Source: Micromonospora sp. NBC_01699
GTDB taxonomy: Bacteria > Actinomycetota > Actinomycetes > Mycobacteriales > Micromonosporaceae
DNA: 64,000 nucleotides
Reading direction: 5' to 3'
Assembly: GCF_036250065.1 (NCBI RefSeq)
Contig: NZ_CP109199.1
Location: forward strand, 124,001-188,000
Shown here: positions 8,392 to 17,028 of the stretch, piece after piece
Position numbering within the stretch: position 1 is the first letter of the stretch
How the letters are laid out: each line of letters begins with the position of its first letter
Position numbers and translations under genes: made by a program
Notes under the pieces: generated by a model
Told to the model about the DNA's origin: nothing
What the model saw: the letters and a program-made list of their open reading frames with translations, nothing else
Database searches by the model: none

Positions 8392-8467
8392 CCCGCGCGG
8401 AGGCGCTCGGCGGGTCACCCGGGTACTCCGGGTGCCGCCCGGACGGGTGCCGGTTAGGCTCGGCGCT

Positions 8468-8782
8468 ATGACCGAATCGTCAGCCGGTGCCCGGAGCGGA
8501 TCAGACTTCGCGCAGCTCGATGCGTTGTCCACTGAGGAGTTGCGGGAGCGGGCGTTCGCCCGGGCCCGGGAGCGACTCGACGTCGCCTTCTTCTGGTCGG
8601 TGCTGCGTCACCTGCCGAACGCGGACGAGGCCACCGTCCTGGACGGCTCGCCGAACTCGGTCGGCCCGACGGTGGACGAGGCGGTGGCGCTCTGGCGGCA
8701 GCTCACCGGCCACGGGTACGCGGAGCCCGACACCGAACCACTGCTGCGGGCCGCCTTCATCGACTACCTGCTCAAGCACTGA
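8468..8782 (+). CDS. Conserved actinobacterial protein of unknown function, 104 residues
   Basis: A soluble, acidic, mostly helical protein with no motif I recognise. The segment RERLDVAFFWSVLRHLPNADE and the C-terminal AFIDYLLKH look like packed helices. The ATG at 8468 follows TAGGCT (8455-8460) by seven bases, which supports a leaderless start; longer in-frame upstream starts would overlap the end of the previous gene. An intrinsic-type terminator follows at 8821-8850. Confidence 0.75.
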   Translation: MTESSAGARSGSDFAQLDALSTEELRERAFARARERLDVAFFWSVLRHLPNADEATVLDGSPNSVGPTVDEAVALWRQLTGHGYAEPDTEPLLRAAFIDYLLKH

Positions 8783-8820
8783 CCGGAGCGTCGCGCACCA
8801 CCGAATGGTGGGTTCAATTC

Positions 8821-8850
8821 GATGTCCGGTCTTCCGGACATCTGTTTATT
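8821..8850 (+). terminator. Intrinsic-type terminator
   Basis: Perfect 9-bp stem, 8821-8829 with 8834-8842, a 4-base loop, then a T-rich tail TGTTTATT. It lies 38 bases after the stop of the 104-residue gene. Confidence 0.75.
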
Positions 8851-8959
8851 GCTGCGTGATTCTCGGCTAAGTGGCGTTGGTGCCTGTTATCGGCCTGGGC
8901 ATCAACAGGTGAGCGGGACTCGGGTTTGCCCGCCGGAGCGCGTTGGGAACTAACGCGCC

Positions 8960-9451
8960 ATGGCTCTCACCAATCGCTACAAATCCGCAACGGGTGCGGG
9001 CACGCTGGCCGCGCTCATTCTGGTCCTGGTCTTCGGCAGCCCCTGGTACGTCGACTGGGCCGGGGACAACACCGATCCGAACACGGCCGGCGGCTGGTTC
9101 CTGCGGCTGCTCTCCTGGCCGGCCTGGCGGTTCGACTCCGACGACTCCGTGCAGAACCTCATCGCCGCCGACCTCCGGGCTATCCTCGTCGTCGTACTCA
9201 CCGCGCTCTTCCTCTATCTGCTGCCCGGTTCGCAACTCGCCCGAGCGCGGGGCACGCTCAGCCAGCTCTTCGCCGGGTGGGCGTCGTACGTCTTCGCCGG
9301 CGCCTTCGCCGCGCTGCTCACCACGCTGATCCAGGCCGACCCCACCCTGCTCGGCGCCTTCCGCGCAGCCGGCGAGGGAGCCGGCTACGGCCTCTTCGTC
9401 GGCTGGATCATCGGCCTCACCACCCTGGGCACCCGCCGCGGCCGTCCCTGA
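8960..9451 (+). CDS. Membrane protein of unknown function, 163 residues
   Basis: Four hydrophobic segments are visible (about residues 11-30, 66-88, 104-123 and 137-155), with an acidic extracytoplasmic loop after the first containing GSPWYVDWAGDNTDPN. No family is recognised. The gene stands alone between a terminator on its left and a long inverted-repeat element on its right, and is convergent with the OpuC-type ATPase gene. The ATG at 8960 starts MALTNRYKSATGAG. Confidence 0.7.
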   Translation: MALTNRYKSATGAGTLAALILVLVFGSPWYVDWAGDNTDPNTAGGWFLRLLSWPAWRFDSDDSVQNLIAADLRAILVVVLTALFLYLLPGSQLARARGTLSQLFAGWASYVFAGAFAALLTTLIQADPTLLGAFRAAGEGAGYGLFVGWIIGLTTLGTRRGRP

Positions 9452-9482
9452 CCCCCCCGCCGCACCCCACCCCACCCCCGGT

Positions 9483-9550
9483 GGGCGCTCGTGTAGCGAA
9501 AGAGTCGAAATTCCTTCGGGAGCAGCCACTCTTTCTCCACACGAGCGCCC
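9483..9550. terminator. Large imperfect inverted repeat between convergent genes
   Basis: The arms at 9483-9505 and 9528-9550 are 23 bases each with 21 matches, around a 22-base centre. A C-rich tract lies just left (9452-9480) and a G-rich tract just right (9551-9572), so pairing could extend further. Position between two convergent genes suggests a bidirectional terminator. The C-tract, palindrome, G-tract design recurs at 25839-26000. Confidence 0.6.
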
Positions 9551-9569
9551 CGCCCGAGGGTGGGGGTGG

Positions 9570-10670
9570 TCAGGTGACCGGGTCGGCGGGGTAGTCGATG
9601 CTCAGGAGGCGGTGGCGGGTCAGGAGGCCGATGGGTTCGTTGTTCTCGGTGACCCAGGTTTCGTCGGCGTTGGTTACGAGCAGGGTGGCGAGGGCGTCGT
9701 AGAGCGACGAGCCGAGCGTCACCCGGGGCAGCGAGGTGTCGGGCGGGCCGTCCGGCGGCGGTCTGAGCAGGTCGCGGGTGATCGGCGTGACGGCGAGCCG
9801 GCGGATGCCCCGGTCGGCGCCGACGAACTCCCGGACGAACGGCGAGGCCGGCTCGCCGAGCAGGGTCGCCGGCTGGTCGTACTGCTCCAGCCGTCCGCCC
9901 TGGGAGAGTACGGCGATCCGGTCGCCGAGCCGGACCGCCTCGTCCAGGTCGTGGGTGACCAGCACGATGGTCTTATGCACCTCCGCCTGGAGCCGGAGAA
10001 ACTCCTCCTGGAGCCGGGCCCGGGCGATCGGGTCCACCGCCGAGAACGGCTCATCCATCAGCAGCACCACCGGGTCGGCGGCCAGGGCGCGGGCCACCCC
10101 GACCCGTTGCCGCTGTCCACCGGAGAGCTCGTGCGGGTAGCGCCGGCCGAACTTGGTCGGGTCGAGGCCGACCAGGTCGAGCAGTTCGTCGGACCGGCTG
10201 CGGATCCGGGCCCTGGACCAGCCGAGCAGCCGAGGTACGGTGCCGACGTTGGCCTGCACCGTCTGGTGTGGAAAGAGTCCGACGTTCTGGATCACGTACC
10301 CGATCCGGCGACGGAGTTCGACCGGGTCGACCCGGGTGACGTCCTCGTCGTTGAGCAGGATCCGCCCGCCGGACGGCTCGATCAGCCGGTTGATCATGCG
10401 CAGGACGGTGGACTTGCCGCAGCCGGACGGCCCGATCAGCACCACCAGCTCGCCGGCCGGCACCGACAGGTCGAGCGCGTTCACCGCGACGGTCCCGTTC
10501 GGGTACTCCTTGCGCACCCCGTCCAGCCGGATCGACGCCGCGCTCGGCGTGCCACCGCTCGGCGTGCCACCGCTCGGCGTGCCATGGGTCGGTGCGGGGC
10601 CGACGCGGGCGCCGCCGTCCGGCGGGCTCCGGTGCGACGCCACGGAATCGTCCTCCGGGGTAGCGTTCAC
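9570..10670 (-). CDS. Compatible-solute ABC transporter, ATPase subunit (OpuCA/ProV type)
   Basis: Powers uptake of quaternary-amine solutes such as glycine betaine. The 366-residue protein has Walker A GPSGCGKST at residues 80-88, signature LSGGQ at 182-186, Walker B VVLLMDEP at 201-208, and a C-terminal tail resembling one degenerate CBS unit (residues 315-360), as in OpuCA. The FPHQTVQANVGTVPRLLGW stretch is typical of this subfamily. Residues 1-45 are a disordered extension containing a triplicated GTPSG repeat. The annotated GTG at 10670 lies only two bases from the start of the divergent permease gene, so the true start may be further in. Genes for both permeases and the binding protein are across the divergence. 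Confidence 0.92.
   Translation of the reverse strand: MNATPEDDSVASHRSPPDGGARVGPAPTHGTPSGGTPSGGTPSAASIRLDGVRKEYPNGTVAVNALDLSVPAGELVVLIGPSGCGKSTVLRMINRLIEPSGGRILLNDEDVTRVDPVELRRRIGYVIQNVGLFPHQTVQANVGTVPRLLGWSRARIRSRSDELLDLVGLDPTKFGRRYPHELSGGQRQRVGVARALAADPVVLLMDEPFSAVDPIARARLQEEFLRLQAEVHKTIVLVTHDLDEAVRLGDRIAVLSQGGRLEQYDQPATLLGEPASPFVREFVGADRGIRRLAVTPITRDLLRPPPDGPPDTSLPRVTLGSSLYDALATLLVTNADETWVTENNEPIGLLTRHRLLSIDYPADPVT
10541..10585. repeat. Three tandem 15-bp units in the OpuCA-type gene
   Basis: Units at 10541-10555, 10556-10570 and 10571-10585 are identical except for the last base of the third. They encode a repeated GGTPS-type pentapeptide in the non-conserved N-terminal extension of the ATPase. 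Confidence 0.9.
10661..10666 (+). promoter_or_regulatory. Putative -10 box for the OpuC-type permease operon
   Basis: TAGCGT ends six bases before the ATG at 10673, placing transcription start at or next to the start codon. There is no ribosome site. The box lies within the annotated 5-prime end of the divergent ATPase gene. Confidence 0.45.
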
Positions 10671-10672
10671 CT

Positions 10673-11362
10673 ATGTCCTTCCACCTGGCCTACCGGGAAG
10701 CCCCGGGCAATCCGTGGTTCTCCTGGCAGTACGTGCGGGACAACTCTGACACCATTCTTGCCGCACTGCGAGAACACGCGAGTCTGACCGCGCAGGCGGT
10801 GTTACTCGCCGCACTGATAGCGATACCGCTCGCGGTCGCGGCGTACTGGTTCCGTGCTCTTGCCGGCCCGATTCTCGCACTGTCCGGGATTCTCTACACG
10901 GTCCCCTCACTCGCGCTGTTCGCCTTCCTCGCACCGGTGCTCGGCATCGGTACCACGACGGTTCTGGTCGGTCTGGTGCTCTACGCCCTGTTGCTGATCA
11001 TCAGAAACGCGCTCGCCGGGCTCAACCAGGTGCCGGCCGAGGTACGCGACGCCGCCGAGGGCATGGGTTACGGCCGGTTCGGCCGCCTGCTCCGGATCGA
11101 CCTGCCGCTGGCCCTGCCCGGCATCCTCACCGGGCTACGGTTGGCGACCGTCTCCACCGTGGCGCTGGTCACGGTCGGGGTGCTGGTCGGCCACGGCGGG
11201 CTTGGTCAGCTCATCCTCGGCGGCTTCCGGAACAACTTCTTCAAGGCCGAGATCTTCACCGGCACCGTGCTCTGCGTGGCCCTGGCCCTGGTGCTCGACC
11301 TGATGCTTGCCGCCATCGGCAGGCTGCTGACACCGTGGATCGTCCGGGGGAGGGCCCGATGA
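10673..11362 (+). CDS. Compatible-solute ABC transporter permease (OpuCB/ProW type)
   Basis: A 229-residue inner-membrane subunit with five or six hydrophobic segments and the coupling loop EVRDAAEGMGYGRFGRLLRIDLPLALPG (split here for reading: EVRDAAEGMGYGRFG then RLLRIDLPLALPG, about residues 122-150) that docks on the ATPase. GHGGLGQLILGG after the loop is also typical of the OpuC/ProW family. It is the first gene of a rightward operon with the second permease (ATGA overlap at 11359) and then the binding protein. A TAGCGT box six bases upstream suggests a leaderless start. Confidence 0.93.
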   Translation: MSFHLAYREAPGNPWFSWQYVRDNSDTILAALREHASLTAQAVLLAALIAIPLAVAAYWFRALAGPILALSGILYTVPSLALFAFLAPVLGIGTTTVLVGLVLYALLLIIRNALAGLNQVPAEVRDAAEGMGYGRFGRLLRIDLPLALPGILTGLRLATVSTVALVTVGVLVGHGGLGQLILGGFRNNFFKAEIFTGTVLCVALALVLDLMLAAIGRLLTPWIVRGRAR

Positions 11363-12081
11363 ACGCGCTCGAACAGGCCGTGACCTGGCTCAACGACCCG
11401 CTGAACTGGACCAATCCGGGTGGCATCCTGGACCGGCTGGGCGAGCATCTGACCATCTCGGCGGCGGCGGTCGCGCTCGGCTGCCTGGTCGCCTGGCCGA
11501 TCGGGCTCTGGCTCGGGCACATCGGCCGGGGTGGCGGCTTCGTACTGCTGATCTCGAACGTGACGCTGGCCATCCCGACCATCGCGCTGCTGACCATCCT
11601 GCCGCTGACCGCCCTGGGCTTCGGCCAGCGACCGGTGATCGTGGCGCTGGCGGTCTTCGCCGTGCCACCGCTGCTGGCGAACGCGTACACGGGGGTGCGG
11701 GAGGTCGACCCGGAGGCGCGGGACGCCGCCCGGGGGATGGGACTGTCCGGAGGGCAGGTGCTGCGACGGGTGGAACTGCCGCTGGCGGTGCCGTACCTCG
11801 CCGCCGGGTTCCGTACCGCGGCGGTGCAGGTGGTCGCGACGGCGGCGCTCGCCTCGTTTGTCAACGGTGGTGGGCTCGGGCAGATCATCAGCGCCGGGTT
11901 CGGGCTCGGCATCGCGGTCGGCGGGGGCCAGATCCTGGCCGGCGGCCTGCTGGTGGCGCTGCTCGCGGTGCTGGTCGAGCTGATTTTGGCCGCCGTCGAA
12001 CGGGCGGTCACCCCGCGTCCGCTGCGTCGGGCCGGCCGGCGGGCGGACCGCCGCGCCGCCGCCGCTGTCGGCGGCTCCTGA
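11359..12081 (+). CDS. Compatible-solute ABC transporter permease (OpuCD/ProW type)
   Basis: A 240-residue second permease of the same transporter. It has several membrane segments and a coupling loop EVDPEARDAARGMGLSGG followed by VLRRVELPLAVPYLAAG, then VNGGGLGQIISAGFG. The ATG at 11359 overlaps the previous stop (ATGA) and has GGGGGAGGG just upstream, a clear ribosome site. Having two different permeases is normal for the OpuC type. The C-terminus is arginine-rich. A 6-bp stem-loop lies just after the stop. Confidence 0.93.
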   Translation: MNALEQAVTWLNDPLNWTNPGGILDRLGEHLTISAAAVALGCLVAWPIGLWLGHIGRGGGFVLLISNVTLAIPTIALLTILPLTALGFGQRPVIVALAVFAVPPLLANAYTGVREVDPEARDAARGMGLSGGQVLRRVELPLAVPYLAAGFRTAAVQVVATAALASFVNGGGLGQIISAGFGLGIAVGGGQILAGGLLVALLAVLVELILAAVERAVTPRPLRRAGRRADRRAAAAVGGS

Positions 12082-12562
12082 GCGCCGACCCCGGTCCGGG
12101 GACCGGTCCGGGGGTCGACCTCGCGGCTCCGGCCCCGGCCGCCGATCCGCGGCGTCGAGGGATCCATGAGTGGCGTTGCTCGCACCCGTCGGGCGGGGTG
12201 ATCCCGGCCACCGTCGGGCGAGCGGCCGACCGGACCCCGCCGGGCCGCGCCACCGCCGCCTCGATCGCCGTACGTCGGCCTCCGCCGACCCCGCCCCGAG
12301 CGTCGTACGCCAAGTGCCCGTCAGGGATTGCGGCCCTGCCGACCGCCATCCTGAGCTGGCGATCAGCCCGATCCGGTTGCCCGGCATACCCGTTTTCCGG
12401 TCCGGCTAACAGTGTGACGATCCGGTGACGACATCTCCCCCGAGTTGTCGCCCGGTGCGCGACGATGTTGGGTGGGAGGTCGCGGGCGATCGCCTTGTCA
12501 GATCGTCCGTCGGACACGCGGCCGGCCCATCGGGTCGCGCCGGGACACGGAAGGCGGGCGTC
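12082..12562. other. 481-bp intergenic region before the binding-protein gene
   Basis: A short stem-loop (12091-12096 with 12101-12106) follows the permease stop and could attenuate read-through. I see no convincing coding frame. The last 60 bases hold the ribosome site of the binding-protein gene (GGAAGG, 12549-12554). The gap is unusually long for a transporter operon, so the binding protein may have its own promoter, but none stands out. Confidence 0.5.
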
Positions 12563-13567
12563 ATGCGCGCACGTACACGGCTGGTGGTGGGAACGGTCGG
12601 CGCACTCGCGGCGGCCACGTTCCTCGCCGGCTGCGGGGAATCGGGATCATCGGGAACCGAGGCGCCACCCAGCGCGGCGGCGGGTGCGGGCTGCGCACCG
12701 GTGGCCGGCAAGAAGCTGGTGGTTCTCGAAGACGACAAGAAGTTGCAGGACACCGACAACATCATTCCGGCGATCAACGCGAAGGCGGCCACGCCGGAGC
12801 TGGTCGCAGCCCTGGACAAGGTCTCGGCAGCGGTCGACACGCCGAAGCTGATCCAGTTGAACAAGGCCGTTGACGTCGACCGGAAGACCCCCAAGGTCGC
12901 GGCCGAGGAGTTCGCCACCGCGAACAACCTCACCAGCGGCATCACCAAGGGGGCCGGTGGGCCGATCACGGTCGGCGTGGCGAACTTCAGCGAGAACCAG
13001 ACCCTCGGTGAGCTCTACTCGATCGTGCTGACCTCGGCCGGATTCCAGGTCAAGGTCCAGACGATCGGCAACCGGGAGCTGTACGAGCCGGCGCTGGAGA
13101 AGGGCGAGATCCAGGTGGTGCCGGAGTACGCCGCCACCCTGGCCACCTTCCTCAACGGCAAGGTCAACCAGGGCAGCACCACCCCCGTTGCCTCCTCGGA
13201 CCTGAACCAGACGGTCACCAACCTGAAGGGCCTCGGGGAGAAGGTCGGCCTGACCTTCGGCGCCGCCTCCACCGCGCAGGACCAGAACGCCTTCGCGGTG
13301 ACCCAGGGTTTCGCCGACCAGCACGGGCTCAAGACCCTGTCGGACCTGGCCGCCAAGTGCTCCGGCTCGGCCACCGTCCTCGGTGGGCCGCCGGAGTGCC
13401 CGCAGCGGCCGAAGTGCCAGGCCGGGTTGGTCGAGGTCTACAACTTCAAGGCGGGTTCGTTCAGCTCGCTGGACGCCGGTGGCCCGCAGACCAAGTCCGC
13501 GCTGACCACCGGTTCGATCAGTGTGGGTCTGGTGCTCTCCTCCGACGGTGAACTCGCCGTCGGTTGA
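12563..13567 (+). CDS. Compatible-solute binding lipoprotein (OpuAC domain), apparently circularly permuted
   Basis: A secreted, lipid-anchored substrate-binding protein: signal peptide with lipobox LAGC (Cys24), ATG at 12563 with GGAAGG eight bases upstream. Domain order is unusual. Residues 51-124 (KLVVLEDDKKLQ through EEFATANNL) resemble the segment that normally ends ProX/OpuCC-type proteins, whereas residues 135-334 (from ITVGVANFSENQTLGELY, through NRELYEPALEKGEIQVVPEYA) resemble the normal beginning. The chain ends at ISVGLVLSSDGELAVG, where the normal protein would continue into the VVLEDD segment. Joining the two ends would restore standard order. A cysteine-rich loop (Cys266, Cys279, Cys285) is also present. 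Substrate is inferred to be betaine-like; four-gene context supports this. Confidence 0.88.
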   Translation: MRARTRLVVGTVGALAAATFLAGCGESGSSGTEAPPSAAAGAGCAPVAGKKLVVLEDDKKLQDTDNIIPAINAKAATPELVAALDKVSAAVDTPKLIQLNKAVDVDRKTPKVAAEEFATANNLTSGITKGAGGPITVGVANFSENQTLGELYSIVLTSAGFQVKVQTIGNRELYEPALEKGEIQVVPEYAATLATFLNGKVNQGSTTPVASSDLNQTVTNLKGLGEKVGLTFGAASTAQDQNAFAVTQGFADQHGLKTLSDLAAKCSGSATVLGGPPECPQRPKCQAGLVEVYNFKAGSFSSLDAGGPQTKSALTTGSISVGLVLSSDGELAVG

Positions 13568-13703
13568 GTCAACCGAACAAACCGTTTCGTGGGGGTCGGC
13601 GCCGCAGCCAGCGGCGGCGGCCCCCGCGTCGCGTACGGGCGGAGGCGGGGCGGTTGAGTGGCGCCCTCCCCGGATTCGGCAACTGTGGGTAGGCTCCAGT
13701 TCC

Positions 13704-15776
13704 ATGCCCGCAGGGGACGACACCGAGCAGCCGCAGCGCCGCCAACTGCTGACCGTGCTGTTCTGGGTCGGCGTCGGACTAGCCCCGCTGGCTGCGCTGA
13801 TGCTGCTGTTCGGGCAGAGCAACGGTCCGTTGCGGATCGCCGCCGTGCTGGCCGTGGTCGCCGTTGTCCTGATTGGACTGTCGATCACTCTGCGTGGCGA
13901 TATGCAGACCGTACGTTTGGATCTGGAGGAGACTCTCCACGACGAGATCGAGGAGCTTCGCGGCACCCTGCGCAAGGACATCAACAGCGCCGCCCACGCC
14001 ACCCATCAGTCAGTGGGTGAGCAGTTGCAGGTGGTGCAGCAGAACGTGGAGGCACTGCGCCGGCAGCTCGACGCGCGGGCGGACGGCGTACCCGGTCGGG
14101 CCGGTGTGCCGGCGCCCGCAACCGTCCCGGTGGGCCCGGCCCCCGCGGCGGCCGGACGCCCGGTGGAGCCGGACCGTCGTGAACCGGTGCGGGACGGCGC
14201 GTACGGCGCCCCGGCGCATCCCGGCGCCGACCGGGCCGCCGGCGCCGCTGCGGCCGGTCGCGAGCCGGAGCCGGATCCGGGCGACGACCACGGCCGGACC
14301 GACCACCGGCGAGCCGAGCACACCGGCCCCTACGGCGGCCCGCAACGCGGCCCCAACCAGTACGGCGGCCCCAACCACTACGGCGACCGTCAGTACGACA
14401 ACGGTCAGTTCTCGGCCGGCGAGCCCGAGTCGGGTTACGGCGGCGACCGGGGCGGCGGTCGGGGTGCGGCGGCACCGGGCGGTGGCGTCGCCCCGCCGCA
14501 TCGGTCGCACCTGGCGGGCGGCGTGGTCCGGCACACCGAGACGGTGAAGGTCACCACCCGGCACACCATCGTCGGCCCGCCCGGCGACGACGCCGGGGCC
14601 GGCGGTGTCTACGGCGGCGGTACGGGCTACGGGTCCGGTCCGGCGTACCCCTCGCGGGCCGGTTATGGCTCGGCTGATGCCGGTTACCCGCCGAGCAACG
14701 TCTACGGCGAGCGGGGCGACGGCCGGCAGGACGACTGGGTCGACCAGCCGGCGCGGGGTCGGCGGCCGGCCGACCCGGACGAGGATTCCTGGTCGGAGCA
14801 GTGGCCTCGGGACCACGGCGACGGTGGGGGACGGCGCGCCGGCCGGTACGAACCGGACGAGCCGGAGGATGCCGGGTACGAGAACGACCCGCGCTGGTCC
14901 GGCCGAGCGGGCGACCGTTGGGCCTCGGTACGCCGTGACGAGCGGGGCAGCGAACTGCGGATGGGCGAACGGCGGGCCGCTGTACGGGCCGACGATTCCG
15001 GCACCGAGCTGCGGGTGGAGGACCGCTGGGCAACCATGCGCCGCGACGAGCCCCATCGTGCCGAGCCCCGCCGCGACGAGCCCCATCGTGCCGAGCCCCG
15101 CCGCGACGAGCCCCATCGTGCCGAGTCCCACCGCGCCGAGCCCCACCGTGAGGAGTCACACCGGAACGAGCCCCGCCCTGCCGAGTCCTACCGCGACGAG
15201 TACCGGAACGACGAGCCGCGACGTGCGAATCCCCGGCGTGACGAGCCTCAGTGGGAGGAGCCGCGGGACGATCCCCGGTGGGCCGGGGCGAGGCGGGACG
15301 AGCCGGGTCGGACCGGGCACCGGGCCGCCGACGACCGGGCAGCGGGTGGCCGGCGCAGGGCCGACGAGTGGCCCGAATCCGGGGCACCCGCCGAGCGGCC
15401 GGCACGCGGCGCCGAGCGGGACGGTGCCCGCTGGGGGGCCGACACGCAGCCGGACGAGGGCCGCCGAGCGGGCGGTCCGGGCAGGCCCGGCGCGGACCGT
15501 TCCGGGGACCCGCGCCGGGCGGGGCCGGCTCCCTCCGGCGACGCACACTGGCCCGGTTCCGACGTGGAAGCGTGGTCGGCCGGCGGCCGGGACCAGCGCA
15601 CAGGCGCACCGGCGCTGCCGGCCGGTGGCCCGGAGCCGTCGGCGGCACGGCGTGGGGGCCGGGACGAACCGGCGCGCGATCCGGCCGGTCCGGGCCGTCG
15701 TCGGGCCGAGGAGCCGGCGTACGGCTATCCGCCCGACGACGACGTTCCGCGCGCGGGTGGGGCCCGCTGGCGCTGA
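13704..15776 (+). CDS. Two-helix membrane protein with long charged low-complexity tail
   Basis: A 690-residue protein of unknown function. Residues 1-16 are polar, two membrane helices follow at about 17-39 and 44-64, then a coiled-coil-like stretch to about residue 125 (ETLHDEIEELRGTLRKDINS). Everything after that is low complexity: first proline/glycine/tyrosine-rich, then very rich in Arg, Asp and Glu with DEPHRAEPRR repeats near residues 447-475. Both ends of the chain are predicted cytoplasmic. The ATG at 13704 follows TAGGCT (13690-13695) by eight bases. It may tether or scaffold something at the membrane; no enzymatic domain is visible. Confidence 0.7.
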   Translation: MPAGDDTEQPQRRQLLTVLFWVGVGLAPLAALMLLFGQSNGPLRIAAVLAVVAVVLIGLSITLRGDMQTVRLDLEETLHDEIEELRGTLRKDINSAAHATHQSVGEQLQVVQQNVEALRRQLDARADGVPGRAGVPAPATVPVGPAPAAAGRPVEPDRREPVRDGAYGAPAHPGADRAAGAAAAGREPEPDPGDDHGRTDHRRAEHTGPYGGPQRGPNQYGGPNHYGDRQYDNGQFSAGEPESGYGGDRGGGRGAAAPGGGVAPPHRSHLAGGVVRHTETVKVTTRHTIVGPPGDDAGAGGVYGGGTGYGSGPAYPSRAGYGSADAGYPPSNVYGERGDGRQDDWVDQPARGRRPADPDEDSWSEQWPRDHGDGGGRRAGRYEPDEPEDAGYENDPRWSGRAGDRWASVRRDERGSELRMGERRAAVRADDSGTELRVEDRWATMRRDEPHRAEPRRDEPHRAEPRRDEPHRAESHRAEPHREESHRNEPRPAESYRDEYRNDEPRRANPRRDEPQWEEPRDDPRWAGARRDEPGRTGHRAADDRAAGGRRRADEWPESGAPAERPARGAERDGARWGADTQPDEGRRAGGPGRPGADRSGDPRRAGPAPSGDAHWPGSDVEAWSAGGRDQRTGAPALPAGGPEPSAARRGGRDEPARDPAGPGRRRAEEPAYGYPPDDDVPRAGGARWR
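15041..15130. repeat. Three tandem 30-bp units in the low-complexity gene
   Basis: Units at 15041-15070 and 15071-15100 are identical; 15101-15130 diverges in its last bases. Degenerate copies continue to about 15250. The unit encodes a ten-residue DEPHRAEPRR repeat in frame, so repeat number can change without a frameshift. Confidence 0.9.
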
Positions 15777-15790
15777 GCCGGCCGGCGAGA

Positions 15791-16954
15791 CTACTTGTCG
15801 ATGTCGCCGACCACGAAGAACATAGACCCGAGTACGGCGATCAGGTCCGGTACCAGGCAGCCGGGCAGCAGGGTGGCGAGGGCCTGCACGTTCGCGTACG
15901 ACGCGGTGCGCAGCTTCATCCGCCACGGGGTCTTCTCGCCCCGGGAGACGAGGTAGTAGCCGTTGATGCCGAGCGGGTTCTCGGTCCAGGCGTAGGTGTG
16001 CCCCTCCGGGGCCTTCACCACCTTGGGCAGCCGGACATTGACCGGTCCGCTGATCCGGTCCACCCGGTCCAGGCACTGCTCGGCGAGGTCGAGTGAGACG
16101 TACACCTGGTCGAGCAGGACCTCGAACCGGGCGTGACAGTCTCCGGCGGTCCGGGTGACGACGGGCACGTCGAGCGACCCGTAGGCCAGGTAGGGCTCGT
16201 CCCGGCGCAGGTCCAGGTCCAGCCCGGAGGCGCGGGCAACCGGGCCGGAGGCGCCGAACGCTGCCGCGTCGGCGGCGGAGAGCACACCCACCCCGACCGT
16301 ACGGGCGAGGAAGATCTCGTTGCGCCGGATCAGGTTGTCCAGGTCGGGCATGCGGCGGCGTACCTCGCCGATGGCGGCTCGGGCCCGACCGGTCCAGCCG
16401 GCCGGTACCTCCTCCTTCAGCCCGCCGACCCGGTTGAACATGTAGTGGATCCGGCCGCCGGAAGCTTCCTCCATCACCGCCTGGAGCGTTTCGCGCTCGC
16501 GGAACGCGTAGAAGACCGGCGTGATCGCCCCGATCTCCAGCGGGTACGAGCCGAGGAACATCAGGTGGTTGAGCACCCGGTTCAGCTCGGCCATGGCGGT
16601 ACGCAGCCAGATCGCCCGCTCCGGCACCTCGATGCCCATCAGCCGTTCGACCGCCAGCGCCACCCCCAGTTCGTTGGCGAACGCGGAGAGCCAGTCGTGC
16701 CGGTTGGCCAGCATGAGGATCTGCCGGTAGTCGCGGACCTCGAACAGTTTCTCCGCGCCCCGGTGCATGTATCCGACGATCGGTTCGCAGGCCACCACCC
16801 GCTCACCGTCGAGCACCAGCTTGAGTCGGAGTACGCCGTGCGTCGACGGGTGTTGTGGCCCGATGTTGAGCACCATGTCGGCGGTGTCGAGGCCCGCCCC
16901 GGTGCCGACGGTCAGCTCCCGCAAGGCGCCGGTTTCGGTGGTCATACCCGTCAT
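15791..16954 (-). CDS. nuoD: Stand-alone NADH-quinone oxidoreductase subunit D-like protein
   Basis: NuoD is the 49-kDa subunit lining the quinone cavity of respiratory complex I. The protein shows [45 protein letters not shown] and the C-terminal [10 protein letters not shown], so it looks intact. No other complex I gene is nearby. Isolated NuoD paralogues are known in actinobacteria; some may serve an alternative complex or a hydrogenase-like assembly. ATG at 16954 is chosen from family length; GTG at 17026 and ATG at 17014 are in frame and would make it start within a few bases of the upstream methyltransferase stop, suggesting one operon. Confidence 0.9.
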   Translation of the reverse strand: MTGMTTETGALRELTVGTGAGLDTADMVLNIGPQHPSTHGVLRLKLVLDGERVVACEPIVGYMHRGAEKLFEVRDYRQILMLANRHDWLSAFANELGVALAVERLMGIEVPERAIWLRTAMAELNRVLNHLMFLGSYPLEIGAITPVFYAFRERETLQAVMEEASGGRIHYMFNRVGGLKEEVPAGWTGRARAAIGEVRRRMPDLDNLIRRNEIFLARTVGVGVLSAADAAAFGASGPVARASGLDLDLRRDEPYLAYGSLDVPVVTRTAGDCHARFEVLLDQVYVSLDLAEQCLDRVDRISGPVNVRLPKVVKAPEGHTYAWTENPLGINGYYLVSRGEKTPWRMKLRTASYANVQALATLLPGCLVPDLIAVLGSMFFVVGDIDK

Positions 16955-17028
16955 CGTGGCACGCCCCGACGGCTCCGCGGGATCGGGACGCCCGTCTTCG
17001 TGGGCAGCCGACATGAAGCGGTGCACTA

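Noticed and set aside
6523-8532. 669-codon open frame on the minus strand
   Set aside because: Opposite the DUF3180 and permease-like genes; no protein family features.
12425-12562. Upstream start of the binding lipoprotein
   Set aside because: It would place 46 residues before a clear signal peptide; ATG 12563 has the ribosome site.
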